Origin: Beta vulgaris subsp. vulgaris
Lineage: Eukaryota; Streptophyta; Magnoliopsida; Caryophyllales; Amaranthaceae
DNA: 64,000 bases
Direction of reading: 5' to 3'
Assembly (NCBI RefSeq): GCF_026745355.1
Contig: NC_079208.1
Coordinates: forward strand, 17,175,260-17,239,259
This document shows, one piece after another, positions 34,626 through 46,266 of this stretch (position 1 is its first letter; every line of letters starts with the position of its first letter). Below the pieces are notes generated by a model. The model was not told the origin of the DNA. It did not search any database and worked only from the letters and a program-made list of their open reading frames with translations. The position numbers were made by a program, and so were the translations under genes.

Positions 34626-35735
34626 TAGTGAAACTTGTAAAGTGAAACTTGGATAACAACTCCATTTTTTATTTACATACTTCCTCTGTTCTTTTTCTAT
34701 TGCAATAATCACCACTTTGGGTAGTTTTATCTATTTGGAGTACTCCACTTCTAGTAAAAAAAAAGCAACTATAATTGACAATATTGCCTTTATGTTATGT
34801 TAATCAATATCATCATTGACTACTCATCAAATTGCCTCATAAAGTTGCTTTACTTTATTAAGGATTTACTTATCACCTAATACACTTGTTAATTAAAGGG
34901 GTACCTCTATGCTAAACTAACCATTTTTCATCTCCTTAAAAACCATGCCCAAACCCATTGTTGCAGTAGAAAAATAACGAATAAAGTATTTATCATTATA
35001 CTCTTATTTCTAGATTTTTTATTGCGATATATAAATTTTTTATTTTTTAACATTAAACTAAATATTGTAGCTAAGTCTATTATTAAATAGTATACCGATA
35101 ATTGGTATGACTAACATAGTTAACACAATTTTAACATGAAGAACAACCCAATGATACTTGAAGAAAGTAAAGGATACTATTTAATACTCCATCCGTTTCC
35201 TAAAGATCTTCTTTGTTACTGTTCCTACAAATACCAAGGAGGATCCATTTGTGTGGGGTGTGTGGTGGGTAAAGTAGGAGAGAGAAAAGTTCGTAAACAA
35301 AAATTAGAAGTGTGTTATTGAAATACTTTATCGACAATAATGTAGTATGTAAAAACTTGATGATGATTTATAATGTATTTAGAAACTTATATATATTTTA
35401 TCAATAAAATAAGACTCTTTATTTAAACTAACATTATCAAACCATCACATAGTTTCAACTCCAACTTTATTTATGTTAAAAACAACAAAAGGTTAGTATA
35501 TATTTTTTAATTGCTTTTATGCATTATACATGCGTCATTGATTTCGAATTATTTACTCATAAAATAGCACAATCAAGAAGAACCGAAGTTATTCAAATGC
35601 TATAGAAATTGACTTAGAAAGAAAAAATTCAAAGGATTTACCGCGAAAAAATAACCAACAAAGAAAATAATTAAAGCACGCATCACGTGCATAAATTGCT
35701 AGTATATATATATCAACTAAGATGATACTCATCTA
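34626..35735. other. Intergenic AT-rich DNA with MITE debris
   Basis: A Stowaway-like left end (CTCCATCCGTTTCC) sits at 35187 and a GACGAAGGGAG right end near 35971. The SINE lies between them, so they could be the ends of one split MITE or of two. No gene seen. Confidence 0.45.
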
Positions 35736-35965
35736 AAATGAGAATCATGTGGGAGCCCAATAGTTGGAGCTCCCACTTCCAAACCTCATGGTCGGGAGTT
35801 CGATTCTCATCAACCTCATATTTGGGGTTTTTGTGTGGATTTATGATTTTGGGTATAAATCCCAATTTTCAGTATCTGGAAGTTTTCTTATGGGTTGGGA
35901 TCCCCTTATTACCCCCTAGCTCAGGAGGGTTGAGCCTGCTTGGGCCCAGTAAATTACCGAATTAA
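35736..35965 (+). mobile_element. tRNA-derived SINE
   Basis: The head resembles a tRNA-type RNA polymerase III promoter: an A-box-like TAGTTGGAGCTCC and a B-box GGGAGTTCGATTCTC, about 30-40 bases apart (35762-35815). A non-tRNA body of about 150 bp follows. Plant SINEs have this plan and this B-box wording. Exact ends and flanking duplications are not certain. Confidence 0.65.
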
Positions 35966-36042
35966 TAAAAGACGAAGGGAGTACTTGAAAAAAAGAGCAT
36001 GTATCATTAAAGGATAATAAAAGGTTAGTTTTACTAAGAAAC

Positions 36043-39000
36043 TTGGAGGGATGATAAATGTCTAACTGTTAGACATATGCTAATGTCTAACAGTTATGTG
36101 GTAGCACACAAATGGCACACATGTCATGATATTGTTTGTCTAAAAAAATATTACTTTTGCAATTTTAAAACTTTTATATCTAAAAAAAATATGTTTTTTT
36201 AAAAAATAAAAAATATACCAATGTTCATATATTTTTATTCTCTACAGATAGACATACATTTTTTGTAATTCCCCACAATTTTAAAGAAATTTTATAAATA
36301 TATTTAAGTATTTATATAGTTGTATTTAAATCCAAATGAGTTTGGAAAATGATTTGACTTTTAAAAGGGTTGACTATTTTAAAAGTCAAATGAAATTATT
36401 TTTCATAGCTTAATAAAATTAGAAATATTTTAATTAAGCATGTTTAAATAAAGTTTTAATATTAAAGTATATTGAAAAGGAAGTTTAATGGAATCGAAAA
36501 TCCAAAAAGGGATAAAAAGGGAAAGAGTCATTTGATGACTAAAGTCTTAAATTGTCCATCTTATTAGTCATCAAGTTTCATTAAACATAATCTCTTTTCC
36601 TAAGCCCATAAAGAAAAGCCTTTATATAAATATCCTAAAAACCCAAATTATTTCACCCTACACATTATTTCTCTCTCAATCTCACGTCATTCTCTCTCCT
36701 CACTCCTTCGACTTTCTCTCTCCTCCTTGTCGTCGATTCTTGATTCTCTCCAAAGTTCGTTTCTTCTTCTCTCAAGTAACGTTTCTTGTTCAACAAGAAA
36801 CGTCACAAATCCTTCACAAATCCGAAGCCGTGCTGCTGTGTGCTGCCGCGTGTGCTGCCGGCGCTGCACTTTCCTCCATTGTTGTCAGTTGTTTTCTTTC
36901 TTCCTTCCTAAGATTCCATTAAAAGACTAGTTTTTATGTTATTTTATTATTATTTATCATGTTTGCTAATTAAAACACTGTTTTATATACACATATATTT
37001 TCGGTCATCATGATTATTATTATTATTATAATAAATTTCAGATTTATTATGTTGAGTTAATTTTTTATTTTAACATGGAAATATGAGTTTTTAGGATTTT
37101 TAATTTCTAAAAACTAAAGTTATATATTATAAAGTATGAGATTTATTTAGTACGTAATTTTAAATATGTTATATATGTTTTGAGGATGGTTATTAAATTT
37201 TAAAAGTGTTGTAATTTCATAAAATAAGTATTTACGGAGTTTTAAAGGATTTTTAATTGCTAGAATAGTAGCACTATACTAGGAATTAAAAATAACGTAA
37301 GTTTGACACTTAAAAACGACTTTTAAAACGTGTTTTAAGGGGTTTTGACCGTTTTAAAGTTGCTGTAATTTTTGGTTCAAGTTATTAATTTTAGTTACTT
37401 TATTTTCTAGGCGGAGATTACGTTGTAGGAGACTTTAACGACTTAAAAGTGGCCTACATGCTAGTATACACAAGGTACGTACATTATTTACGTGCTATGT
37501 GGTTTAGAAGCATGTTCTAATTTTAATATTAGTATCATGTATAGGAACCTATTTGTTCATATATGTGAATGCTGGAATTTATTTTACATGTTATATGCCT
37601 GTGTGCAACATGTGATCTAAAAGTGATTATGTTATCAGATTATAAATGTTTGTATGGAATGATTGATGCAAGCATGTTAAGTTAGTTTATTTATTAATTC
37701 GTGTACGAATTAATATAAGTTAAAGTGAATCATGTATTACATGTATTCTTTGAGTATTATTTATTATCTTATGAGGACTGTGGACCTTATTTGGTAAGTT
37801 ACAAGTTATACCTATATAAAGGTAAAGTTTATTGTTGGCTAGGTTCAACAAGTAAGTTAGTAAAGAATAAAAAGGAATTAAGTAGTCTTGGATTGTAAGT
37901 TGTGATCACTTGTTAATCCAAAGATAAAAGAAGTTCTGTTATGAATGTTTGATTAATTATGTGTTACTTGTCTGTAGTGTCAACACAAGTAATAAATGTA
38001 AATAACGTAAAGTGTAACGAGAATAAGTTATAGACTTTAGACTGGTGCACGTCTAGAGTTGGACACTAAGGGTTGGAGTACATGGTGTAGCCCATGGCTT
38101 TTCTAGGAATGGATTGATCACCATCCCTCTTTCAGTTCAAAGGTTCCTGATATCGCATGTCATTTCTGGAATACGTGGTAGCTCCCGTATTTCATATTAT
38201 TAGTTAAGTCAACTCGTCCAATAACCATTCCATTTAAAGGAAGAAATAATGTTTAGAGTCTAGTTCAGTAAGTTGTTGCAATATTATATGCTTATATTAT
38301 TATTTATCCTGCAGTTATTTTGTAGTATCATGTTTAGGATTATTTATGTCTGATATGTAGTACTCAGCTTTGCTGATTACGTGCTTGTTTGTGTGTGTGA
38401 TCATGGCTTTGCCTATTGATCCTGTGATGATCCTTCTGGTGAGCAGAGTCAATATTGCATTGACATTACAGGTTCGCAGATGCATCTCATTGGGAATCTG
38501 GAATGGAGAGACTATTTTATATCTAGCGTAGTTTAAGTTTGTTTTCGTAGGAACATGTTATTTCAGATATTAGTTTATTTAAGTTGGTGTGTTTTAGTTT
38601 CAGACATTGTCATTTATCTAATAAGTTTTAATAAAGTTGGTTTTTAGTAAATTGTTTTCCGCTGCAAAATTCTGAGTAAGCCGATACGTTATTACACGGG
38701 CGATAATGCCTGGGTAATTCTCTAAGGTTTATTATAAAAGTATTTTCTAGAAAAGAGAGAATTATCGGGGTGTTACATTTTGATATAATTTCATCATATT
38801 TTTATTTTATCCTTCTCTAACTATTATTCAGATATATAGAAAAAAATAATACAAACACTATTTGTTTATACACAAACAACATATAGTGTTTGTGTATAAT
38901 CAGATAGTGTTTGTATTTTTTTTTGTACATATCTGAATAATAGTTAGAGAAAGGTAAAATAAAAAGATGATAAAATTATATCAAATGAATGTTTTTTTGT

Positions 39001-39388
39001 AAAGAATAAAAATATGTGAATTTCATGATAAAATATAGTTTTTGTGCGTATAACAAATAGTATTGTACACAATATATATTGTTTGTGTACAAACAAATAG
39101 TGTTTGTGTTGATGTTTTCAAAAATCTAATAATAGTTAGAGAAGGGTAAAATAAAAATGTAATGAAATTATATCAAAATGGATGTCTATTTGTTGACAAT
39201 ACATATATATGAATATTGGTTTAGTTTTTATTTTTTTAAAACATATTTTTTGAGATACACAAGTTTTAAAATTGCAAAAGTAATATTTTTTTCCGGCAAA
39301 TATAAACATGACATGTGTGCTGCCACCAACTTTCCTTACCCCCATTTGTGTGCTACCACATGGCTGTTAGACATTTATCATCCCTCAG
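36043..39388. mobile_element. Long fold-back element split by a solo LTR
   Basis: Left arm 36043-36264 continues at 38778-about 38935. The right arm is its inverted copy, about 38936-39388. Outer ends are GAGGGATGATAAATGTCTAAC and its complement. Further paired blocks include GTGGTAGCACACAAATGG, CACACATGTCATG and ATATTACTTTTGCAATTTTA. Near the centre lie repeated ACAAACACTATTTGTTT motifs. No transposase is present. The interruption by the LTR at 36265-38777 is exact. Confidence 0.82.
36265..38777 (+). mobile_element. Solo LTR of a gypsy-type element (2513 bp)
   Basis: TGTAATTCCCC at the left and GGGGTGTTACA at the right give TG..CA ends. The other arm of the surrounding fold-back element preserves the uninterrupted site (CATTTTGATATAATTTC), so the insertion point and a T-rich duplication of 4-5 bases can be read. 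A TATA-like box lies near 36624. The 3' half shares short blocks with the LTR at 4837-7403. With no internal region, it arose by LTR-LTR recombination, by family knowledge. Confidence 0.85.
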
Positions 39389-40009
39389 TTTTTGAGAAAG
39401 TATGGGCGCATATTCGGTATACGTTAATATCGGAGTATGTAAGTAGTTTGACAGAAAAAGAAAAAAAGAGTAAAGTAAGACAAAAAGAGTAAAGTGGACC
39501 AAATATTAAAGTTGACTTAATGCAATTCAGACAACTCTGATTATGTAGGGGAGAACTCAAATCACCTATTATATGAATGTTGTCAGTTTTGAATATAATC
39601 AGATCAACTATAGTGTGAACCAGATGAATCATGTATTTATGTATGAAGCAGTAAACTTGTATGTAATTCAATTTGTGTAATTATGCTTTTGTTTCTGATC
39701 ATGTGTCATACAATTTATATCACCTATAATATGAATCACATCAATTACAATATAAATCATATCTTGTACAGTATGATAATCAGAGAAGATTAACTTTAAT
39801 TATGTAATATATGCACCAGATCTTATATATGCATCAATTTATGAGAAAGTATATGAATTGGATAAAAGACAGAGGCAAAGCTTCTATACCGGGTATCCGC
39901 GTATCAGCGCTCATAAACTTGGGGCTCGGCTAAAGTTGGTTGTTTAAAAAATGGGATAAAAGACAGGGCGGTTAAAAAACAAAAAAATCGAATTCAAATC
40001 GAGGAGGCA
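39389..40009. other. Upstream region of the p31comet homologue
   Basis: AT-rich intergenic sequence. No clear TATA box or repeat was assigned. Confidence 0.45.
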
Positions 40010-43000
40010 ATGGCAGAAGATGAGTCGAAGCGAGGAAAGTTGGAGACAGCAGCAATGGCGGAAGTCACGGAAATCGAGGTGGCTCCCAATTCTATCAATG
40101 CTGCTCTCATCTTCCATCTCGTCTATGACGTCTTAGCCTTTCTGCTCTATATGCACCAACAAATTCCCTCGTACGCTCTCTCTCTCTTCTCAACCCTCAT
40201 TTTATCTTATGCTAATTAATCCACAAAATTTCAAGCTCATTTGCGTGTTATTTGCGTATTCTAACATCTTTTTATTGTTGGTCATTATGTTGCACTTATG
40301 CATTATGGCTACAATCAAGTTATGTGTGGTTTACTGTTATAAGTGTTATTGTTTCATTTCTCACGGAAACGATTTCTTATGACTGTTCATGTAAGCTGAC
40401 CTCAAATCATGTTGGGACTAAGGCTTTGTTGTTGTTTTTGCTGCTATATTTTACAAATCCAAAGGAAAATTAGGAATCTAGTAAGTGTTTAGCACCATTG
40501 ACAAACCATCGAGGCAGCACGATTCAAGGTGAAAAGCTAAACGAAACAAGGCTATGCAAGCTTGTATACAATCTAATTACATTGTAAGAATAAACACTAG
40601 TATCTATCTTCTATACTAGTAACCTTTTTAGGAATGTCAGTAGTTATTCCATGCCTAATCTTAAACTTTACAATCCTAATTGTAGTTGGTATTGACATGT
40701 TACATAACGCCTCATTGTCCAAATATGATACATGCGAACAAGGACTGTGGATTTCTCTACATTCTTTCGGGACGTTGACCCTCTTTTCTTTTGAAGATAC
40801 TATCTACATATGCTCAAATGTTGTTAACCTTGGGACTGAGATAAACAATGAACTGATCATTCAAAGAATAAATGTTTATGTGATTTAGAGCGAGTGCCAC
40901 AAATCAAACAGCTTGAATCAGCATGTATATTCAGTCTGTAAAGCCTGTCTCTAGTTTGCAGCCTATTTGAGATAGTCAGCCACTCAACAAACTTATGTAT
41001 GGGAATAGCAATTAGCAAGGCTTTCGCAAATTATAGCATGTCATCGACCCCTCAGGAATAATTTGATCATAAGTCCTTTAAACTGAATAAGATGAAACCA
41101 TCTTTAATTGAGCTTATGTATATTGCATTTCTAGAGTATCCCTTACATTGTAAATTTTCTTCCTTTCAGGTGGCTTGTAACTCGACGAGCTACCTTTTTT
41201 ACATAACCTGCATCGGCCCATTTGGCCCGTAGGCTGTCTTTATTATTGTGAATAGCTCAGATATGTTTGCCAACAGTTGCTATGCTCTAGATGAACTTGT
41301 CTTGGCAAAGTAACTTTCAAGCAACCTTGCCAGTGGCCATAGAGTAATTAGTGCCATGCCAGAGATATGATTTGGATATAGGATTAATTCTCTTCAAGAT
41401 GTTTTAGGCAACACCACATTTTGATCCCAATAAACATGAAAAGACAAAAGAACAAATTTGATTAATAGCAATCTTCTTGCAAAAGAAAGGGGTCTAAACT
41501 CCATGTTTTTATTTTACTATTTTAGCACTCATCTTTTCAAGTAAGTATTCACATTGCAGGTTTTTTTTATAGAGCAGATAGAGGATTCCAAGATGTCCTT
41601 TAAGGATAATACCGTTTAAAAACAATGTTAAATCGAACATGAATGCAGCCTGAATGCTATGACTTCCATAAGTCGTGGTATAATGTATTCAATTAGAAAT
41701 AGTTGAGCTTTATGGGAATATTTTAATCTCTGTTAAGAAGTGTAAACATATCTTCTAGATGGCTGAAGCTAATAAATTCCAGGACTCTCCTTTGCAGCAT
41801 GTTGCAAGACATGACTATTCAATTTGACACTCTACAAACTGAATACAAGGAGTCGGTATGTTTCATAGGATGCAGTGGAATTAATTTATCAGTTTGAATC
41901 ATGTTACCGAAGATTTCTCACTTTTTAGGAGATACTTCTTACACAAAGTCAACTCGACGCTTCATCTAGAAGAAAGTGCATTGGAAGGAAAAGAGACGTC
42001 AAATTAGAGATTCGACGATTTGAGAAATTGATGAATACAGTATCTGGTCTCCAGACTGCTCTGTTGCTCTTCCTCCGTGAGGTTCCCAATGTTGAAGATA
42101 TTATCTTTGTTCTCGGAACCAGCCCAAGACGACCACATCATGTTTACGAATTTTTTTTTCCACATGAAATGGTAGCTTCCTTAGCTTCTGAAGATATGAC
42201 CAGAAATAGGACAGTGGAGGTGCTATCTAGAAAGGTTGGTTTTGCTATTTCCATTTCAGTGATATTGAAGATAGACTCCTAAGTGAACTTACCTCCTCCT
42301 GCACAGGTCATAAGAGCACTTATATCTAAAGGTGTGGGATCGGCCACTTATAAAGGTACGCGACTCATCAATCATCTTTTCTGCTCGAAGTAGTGTCCAT
42401 GAGTGAATTTACCAGATACCGACATTGCTAGAAGTGCTATGTTTTTAGGCCCTTCAAAGCTATTTCTCCTGGTGAAGGCTCCAACTCTTTTCAATATGCC
42501 TCTGCATTTCCTACCCAAGCGTGACTTTCAGTACTCAAAGAAGGTAGTGCGTTCTTAGCATGCCATTCAGCATATTCAGTTTCTAGGCTATTGCTGTCTA
42601 TTTGATGAGTCCATATTTCATAGAAGATGCAATTAACTGACCTCCTGCATTTCAAGGATATAGTGCACTTCCTTATATATGTTGAGAAACTAAGTAAATA
42701 ATCTGCTGTGCTAATTGTCAGGACAATTGTCAATTACTAGTTGCTGACTTGTTGCAACACTTTTATAAAATTGTTAATTTGGACTTATATATGCTGAGTG
42801 CTTGTGAAGCAGTAATTTTAAGTCATCTCATTGCCGTTGTGTATATTACGAATTACTTTCTATGCAATTAATTTGTTGCAATTATATCCCGCGCTCAGGT
42901 ATCTTCTCTCATTTTTTTATCACGTGCTCTATGTCTGCAGATACTGCCACTCAGGCTGCAACTTAGATCCAAGAGCTCTCACCAAGTGATGGAAGCCTCT

Positions 43001-45437
43001 TCTTGTATCCCAGAGGCAATCACTGACTTCAGCGAGAAGAGTCATACATGCAGCCATTCAACTTGGTATGATTGTTTATTGTGCACTAAACTATCCTTTG
43101 TTGGGACTTGGGAATTAGACTAAGCAAAGACTAATTACTTGTAATTAAAACTAATCAACAACTAATGAGAAAACTTGAAGGGAAACCAAATAATAAGGAA
43201 AACGTAAAGAAGAACACACCATGTAATGTGGGAAAACCCAAGAATCCGGGAGAAAAAACCTACCAAATAACTTTCATTAATCAATGGATGATGAAATCAC
43301 AAGCACTAATTATGAGTTAATGCTATATTCTCACTCCTCTTTTATGAAACCCTTCGAAGATCTCACTTTTGTGTGAAAAGGGCCTAAAATAAGAAAAATG
43401 GGGTTTATATAATCTAAGGTCATAAATATGATCAACCCGCAATTAAATCTCGACGAGCTGGGTATGCCCGGCCATGCCCTGGGCCACCTGCTTGGGAGTA
43501 AAAGAGCCCTAACTCTGCCTCCAGCTTCAAAATAGAACCTCTACGGAGAACGAGTCCCCTGCCCTGGCCCAAACTCACCCACCATGGCCCTATGATAGCA
43601 GACCCGGGATTATAAATCCGTGTGGGTTTATGGACTTGCAACTGTTTTTCTTCACTATCACGTCGCTTGGTTGCTCAAGCTCCACAATATCACAAACCAA
43701 CAATCTCAACCCTAGCTTAACACCAAGACTAGCCATCTAAATAAACCTTAAGACACCATCATCCATAACTATTTCACTAAAGAATCTTACTCCCTTGGCT
43801 CTCCATCTAACAATGAGACCAATTGAGGTTCCATGCAACCTCAATTTCTCCCTAATGATAGCCTTAGTGAGCATATCCGACGACAATCTTTTTCAAAAAC
43901 CATGACATCATCATCTAGTAAACTCCTAGTGTAGTGATAGTATCTTTTAATGTGCTTTGTTCGGTAGTGAAAGATATGATTCTTAGCCACTTGAACCGCA
44001 CACTTTGACTATCACTATGCAAAACACACATCGTTGTTGCTTCATGCTCATTTCTTTAAGGAAGTTCTGTAACTATTTTATCTCCTTTCTCGGCTCCAAC
44101 ATAACCACATATTCGGACTCCATTGTAGATATTGGAGACACACTTTTGGAGTTTCAACGTCCAACTAATGGTTGTATCACTACCACCAATAGTGAAAACA
44201 TACCCCGAATGTTTAAATCAACAAAACCTCCAAAGTTGGCATCAATAAACCCTTCCAAGACAACTCATTCTCTGCTAAAGCCAAGAGTCATAGTAGAAGT
44301 ACCAAGCACGTACCTCAATAGCCATTTCACGGCATTCTATTGTTGCTTAGCCTAAACTGACATGAACCTACTCACAACTCCTGCCGCATAAGTGGTGTCG
44401 GGTCTTGTGCATACCATATCATACATCATGCTACCAACAACCGAAGCATAAGGAACAATAGCCATTGCTCCTTTTCTTCATCCGTTTTTGCCGTATCTTC
44501 CTTTGAGAACCTGAGATTAATTAAAAGTGGGGAATTCCGAGGCTTGTCATCCCTTTTTATTTTCTTCCCCTTCCCCTATTGCTATTATAAGCTCTACCTG
44601 ATGATTCCCCAAACTCCTTTTTTTGAATGCTCTAACTCAAGATTAACATCCTATGCTAAGTTTTCTTTATCAGAAAAGTTGCTAATGACGGACACAATTG
44701 GTTTCCATGACGAAGGCACAATAATGCCCGCACTTCATTATCAATATTAAAGTAAATTGAAGAGCATTGGCTAATTATTGAGTTGAACTCATTAATGTGC
44801 TCGACGACTGAATTTCCATTAATCATCTTAAGATTGAACAATCGTCTCATTAAATATGCTTTATTTATTGCCTAGTGTTTCTCATGCATATTTGACAAGG
44901 TTTGCAACAATTTTGGTTGTTTTTTGTCCTTGATGTTGGAGGCCACACTCTGAGATAATGTCAACCTATTAACACCAAGTGCTTGACGATCAATCACTCT
45001 CTATTCTTCCTCAAGAGTACCACCTGTCTTTTTCCCTCAAGAAGCAAGTAAATGCTTTTGTACAAATAATCCTCTATTTACATCTTCCAAAAGCTAAAGT
45101 CCTTACTATTAAACTTCTCAAACCTAACCTTCCCATCCTCCATTGTTAAAACCTAATTAACCCCGAATCCTAACCCCTAACTCTAACCCTAACCCTTAAC
45201 CCTAACCCTCCCCCACCCTCCCATCACCCCTGCCCCCTCCCCCAGCCATAACAGTGGTTAACTGATTTTTCGGTATATGGTCTGCCACCATAGGGGCACA
45301 AGCAGGACTAGTACCCATTTTTGCTTTATGGAGTACTTTATATGAGAACTATGAACTGAATTTAGTCGTCTTGCAGGTTTCAGTGTCGGCATGTCATTAA
45401 GGGAATTGCTTTAGCAAACCCTTCACCTGAAGATTAA
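40010..45437 (+). CDS. COMET: p31comet homologue (MAD2L1-binding protein)
   Basis: Seven exons: 40010-40170, 41783-41855, 41929-42234, 42307-42355, 42449-42543, 42941-43065 and 45377-45437. All introns are GT..AG and phases join to 289 residues, near the usual size of the family. The start context is GGCAATGGCA. Features: LVYDVLAFLLYMHQQIPS helix near the N-terminus, a basic central segment (SSRRKCIGRKRDVKLEIRRF), VEDIIFVLGTSP, LFLLVKAPTLFNMPLHFLPK, and the C-terminal WFQCRHVIKGI, which matches the WFQ..V..KG ending of p31comet. The family has a HORMA-like fold and is an adaptor for PCH2/TRIP13, which remodels HORMA proteins such as MAD2 and, in plant meiosis, axis proteins. The identification rests on motif and order; intron 6 is enlarged by transposon DNA but splice sites are intact. 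Confidence 0.82.
43099..43702 (-). repeat. 3' LTR of the copia remnant
   Basis: Plus strand starts TGTTGGGACTTGG and ends CACAAACCAACA, giving TG..CA ends in either reading. It adjoins the end of the RNase H region. Confidence 0.6.
43099..45143 (-). mobile_element. Ty1/copia remnant in p31comet intron 6
   Basis: Minus orientation. gag begins at the ATG ending at 45143 (MEDGKVRFEKFNSKDFSFWKM), and a UBN2-type gag stretch with INGNSVVEHINEFNSIISQ lies at 44850-44656. Then pol jumps directly to RNase H (VGSMMYDMVCTRPDTTYAAG near 44460-44390, then TMESEYV near 44130). Protease, integrase and RT are deleted. A 3' LTR lies at 43099-43702; the 5' LTR and primer site are missing. The plus-strand ORF 44005-44355 is an antisense shadow. 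Confidence 0.82.
45148..45245. repeat. Telomere-like CCCTAA tract, MULE-element relic
   Basis: Degenerate CCCTAA units followed by a C-rich stretch (CCCTCCCCCACCCTCCC). The same succession occurs inside the TIR element at 52573-53434, so this is probably a fragment of that family. Confidence 0.65.
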
Positions 45438-46266
45438 CAAAAAAGATTGATGTGAATTTTTATAAGTATATAATTCTGGACTTTCCATCTGTATGTTTGT
45501 TTTCGAACTCTAATCTTAGCGGTTATTAGTTCTATATTCTATTCTGATTTATAAATACCAGTTAACAGATCTAAGTGCACATTTGACAAACAGTGTACCA
45601 ATCATTTATGGAGCTGCATTGCTTATCCTCGCAATTTTATGTAGACTATGTACTTCAGAGTATCTTTTTGGGAAAATCTGATATCAGGTCCTATATTCAT
45701 ATTTGGATATTCTTTATCTGAGTATCCAATAATTTGAATTAGATCTGGATCATTGTCTCAAGTTACAATAGCCTTGATAATTTCTCTTAGCTGCAATACT
45801 TGAGGCTATATCCCTTTTTTTTGGTTGATGTTTGTGGTTAAATAGTTACATGTCACTGCCTAACATTATATGCTACAGATTGAAATTTTGAATAGTCGAG
45901 ATTATGGGTGTGAAATTCCTGATTCAGAATGATTATGAACTTTTCTTCGTTAATATCTTTCTTTTGATTCATTGGAAAACAAATGTTTTATTCCGAGATA
46001 AAATCTTGTATATGAAATAACAAAACATTTGTATGACAATCAATGTAGCACCATCATATATTAGCCTTTGTGATATCTTCTTTCTATATACAACATTTTT
46101 CATTTAATACTATACAACATTTGTAATTTAATACTATACAACATTCGTGATTAAACATCCAAAAAAGATGTTATGAACCAAAGCTGATTAACTCGGCCAA
46201 GCTTACGTAGAGAAGTTTGAGTGTAGATGCATACTGCATAGTTGCATATTCTGATGTATTTCAAAC
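45438..46266. other. Intergenic region between convergent p31comet and TT8-like genes
   Basis: Holds the 3' untranslated regions of both genes by position. No other gene or complete repeat seen. Confidence 0.55.

Noticed and set aside
44005..44355. 116-residue plus-strand ORF in p31comet intron 6
   Set aside because: It is the antisense of a copia RNase H segment.
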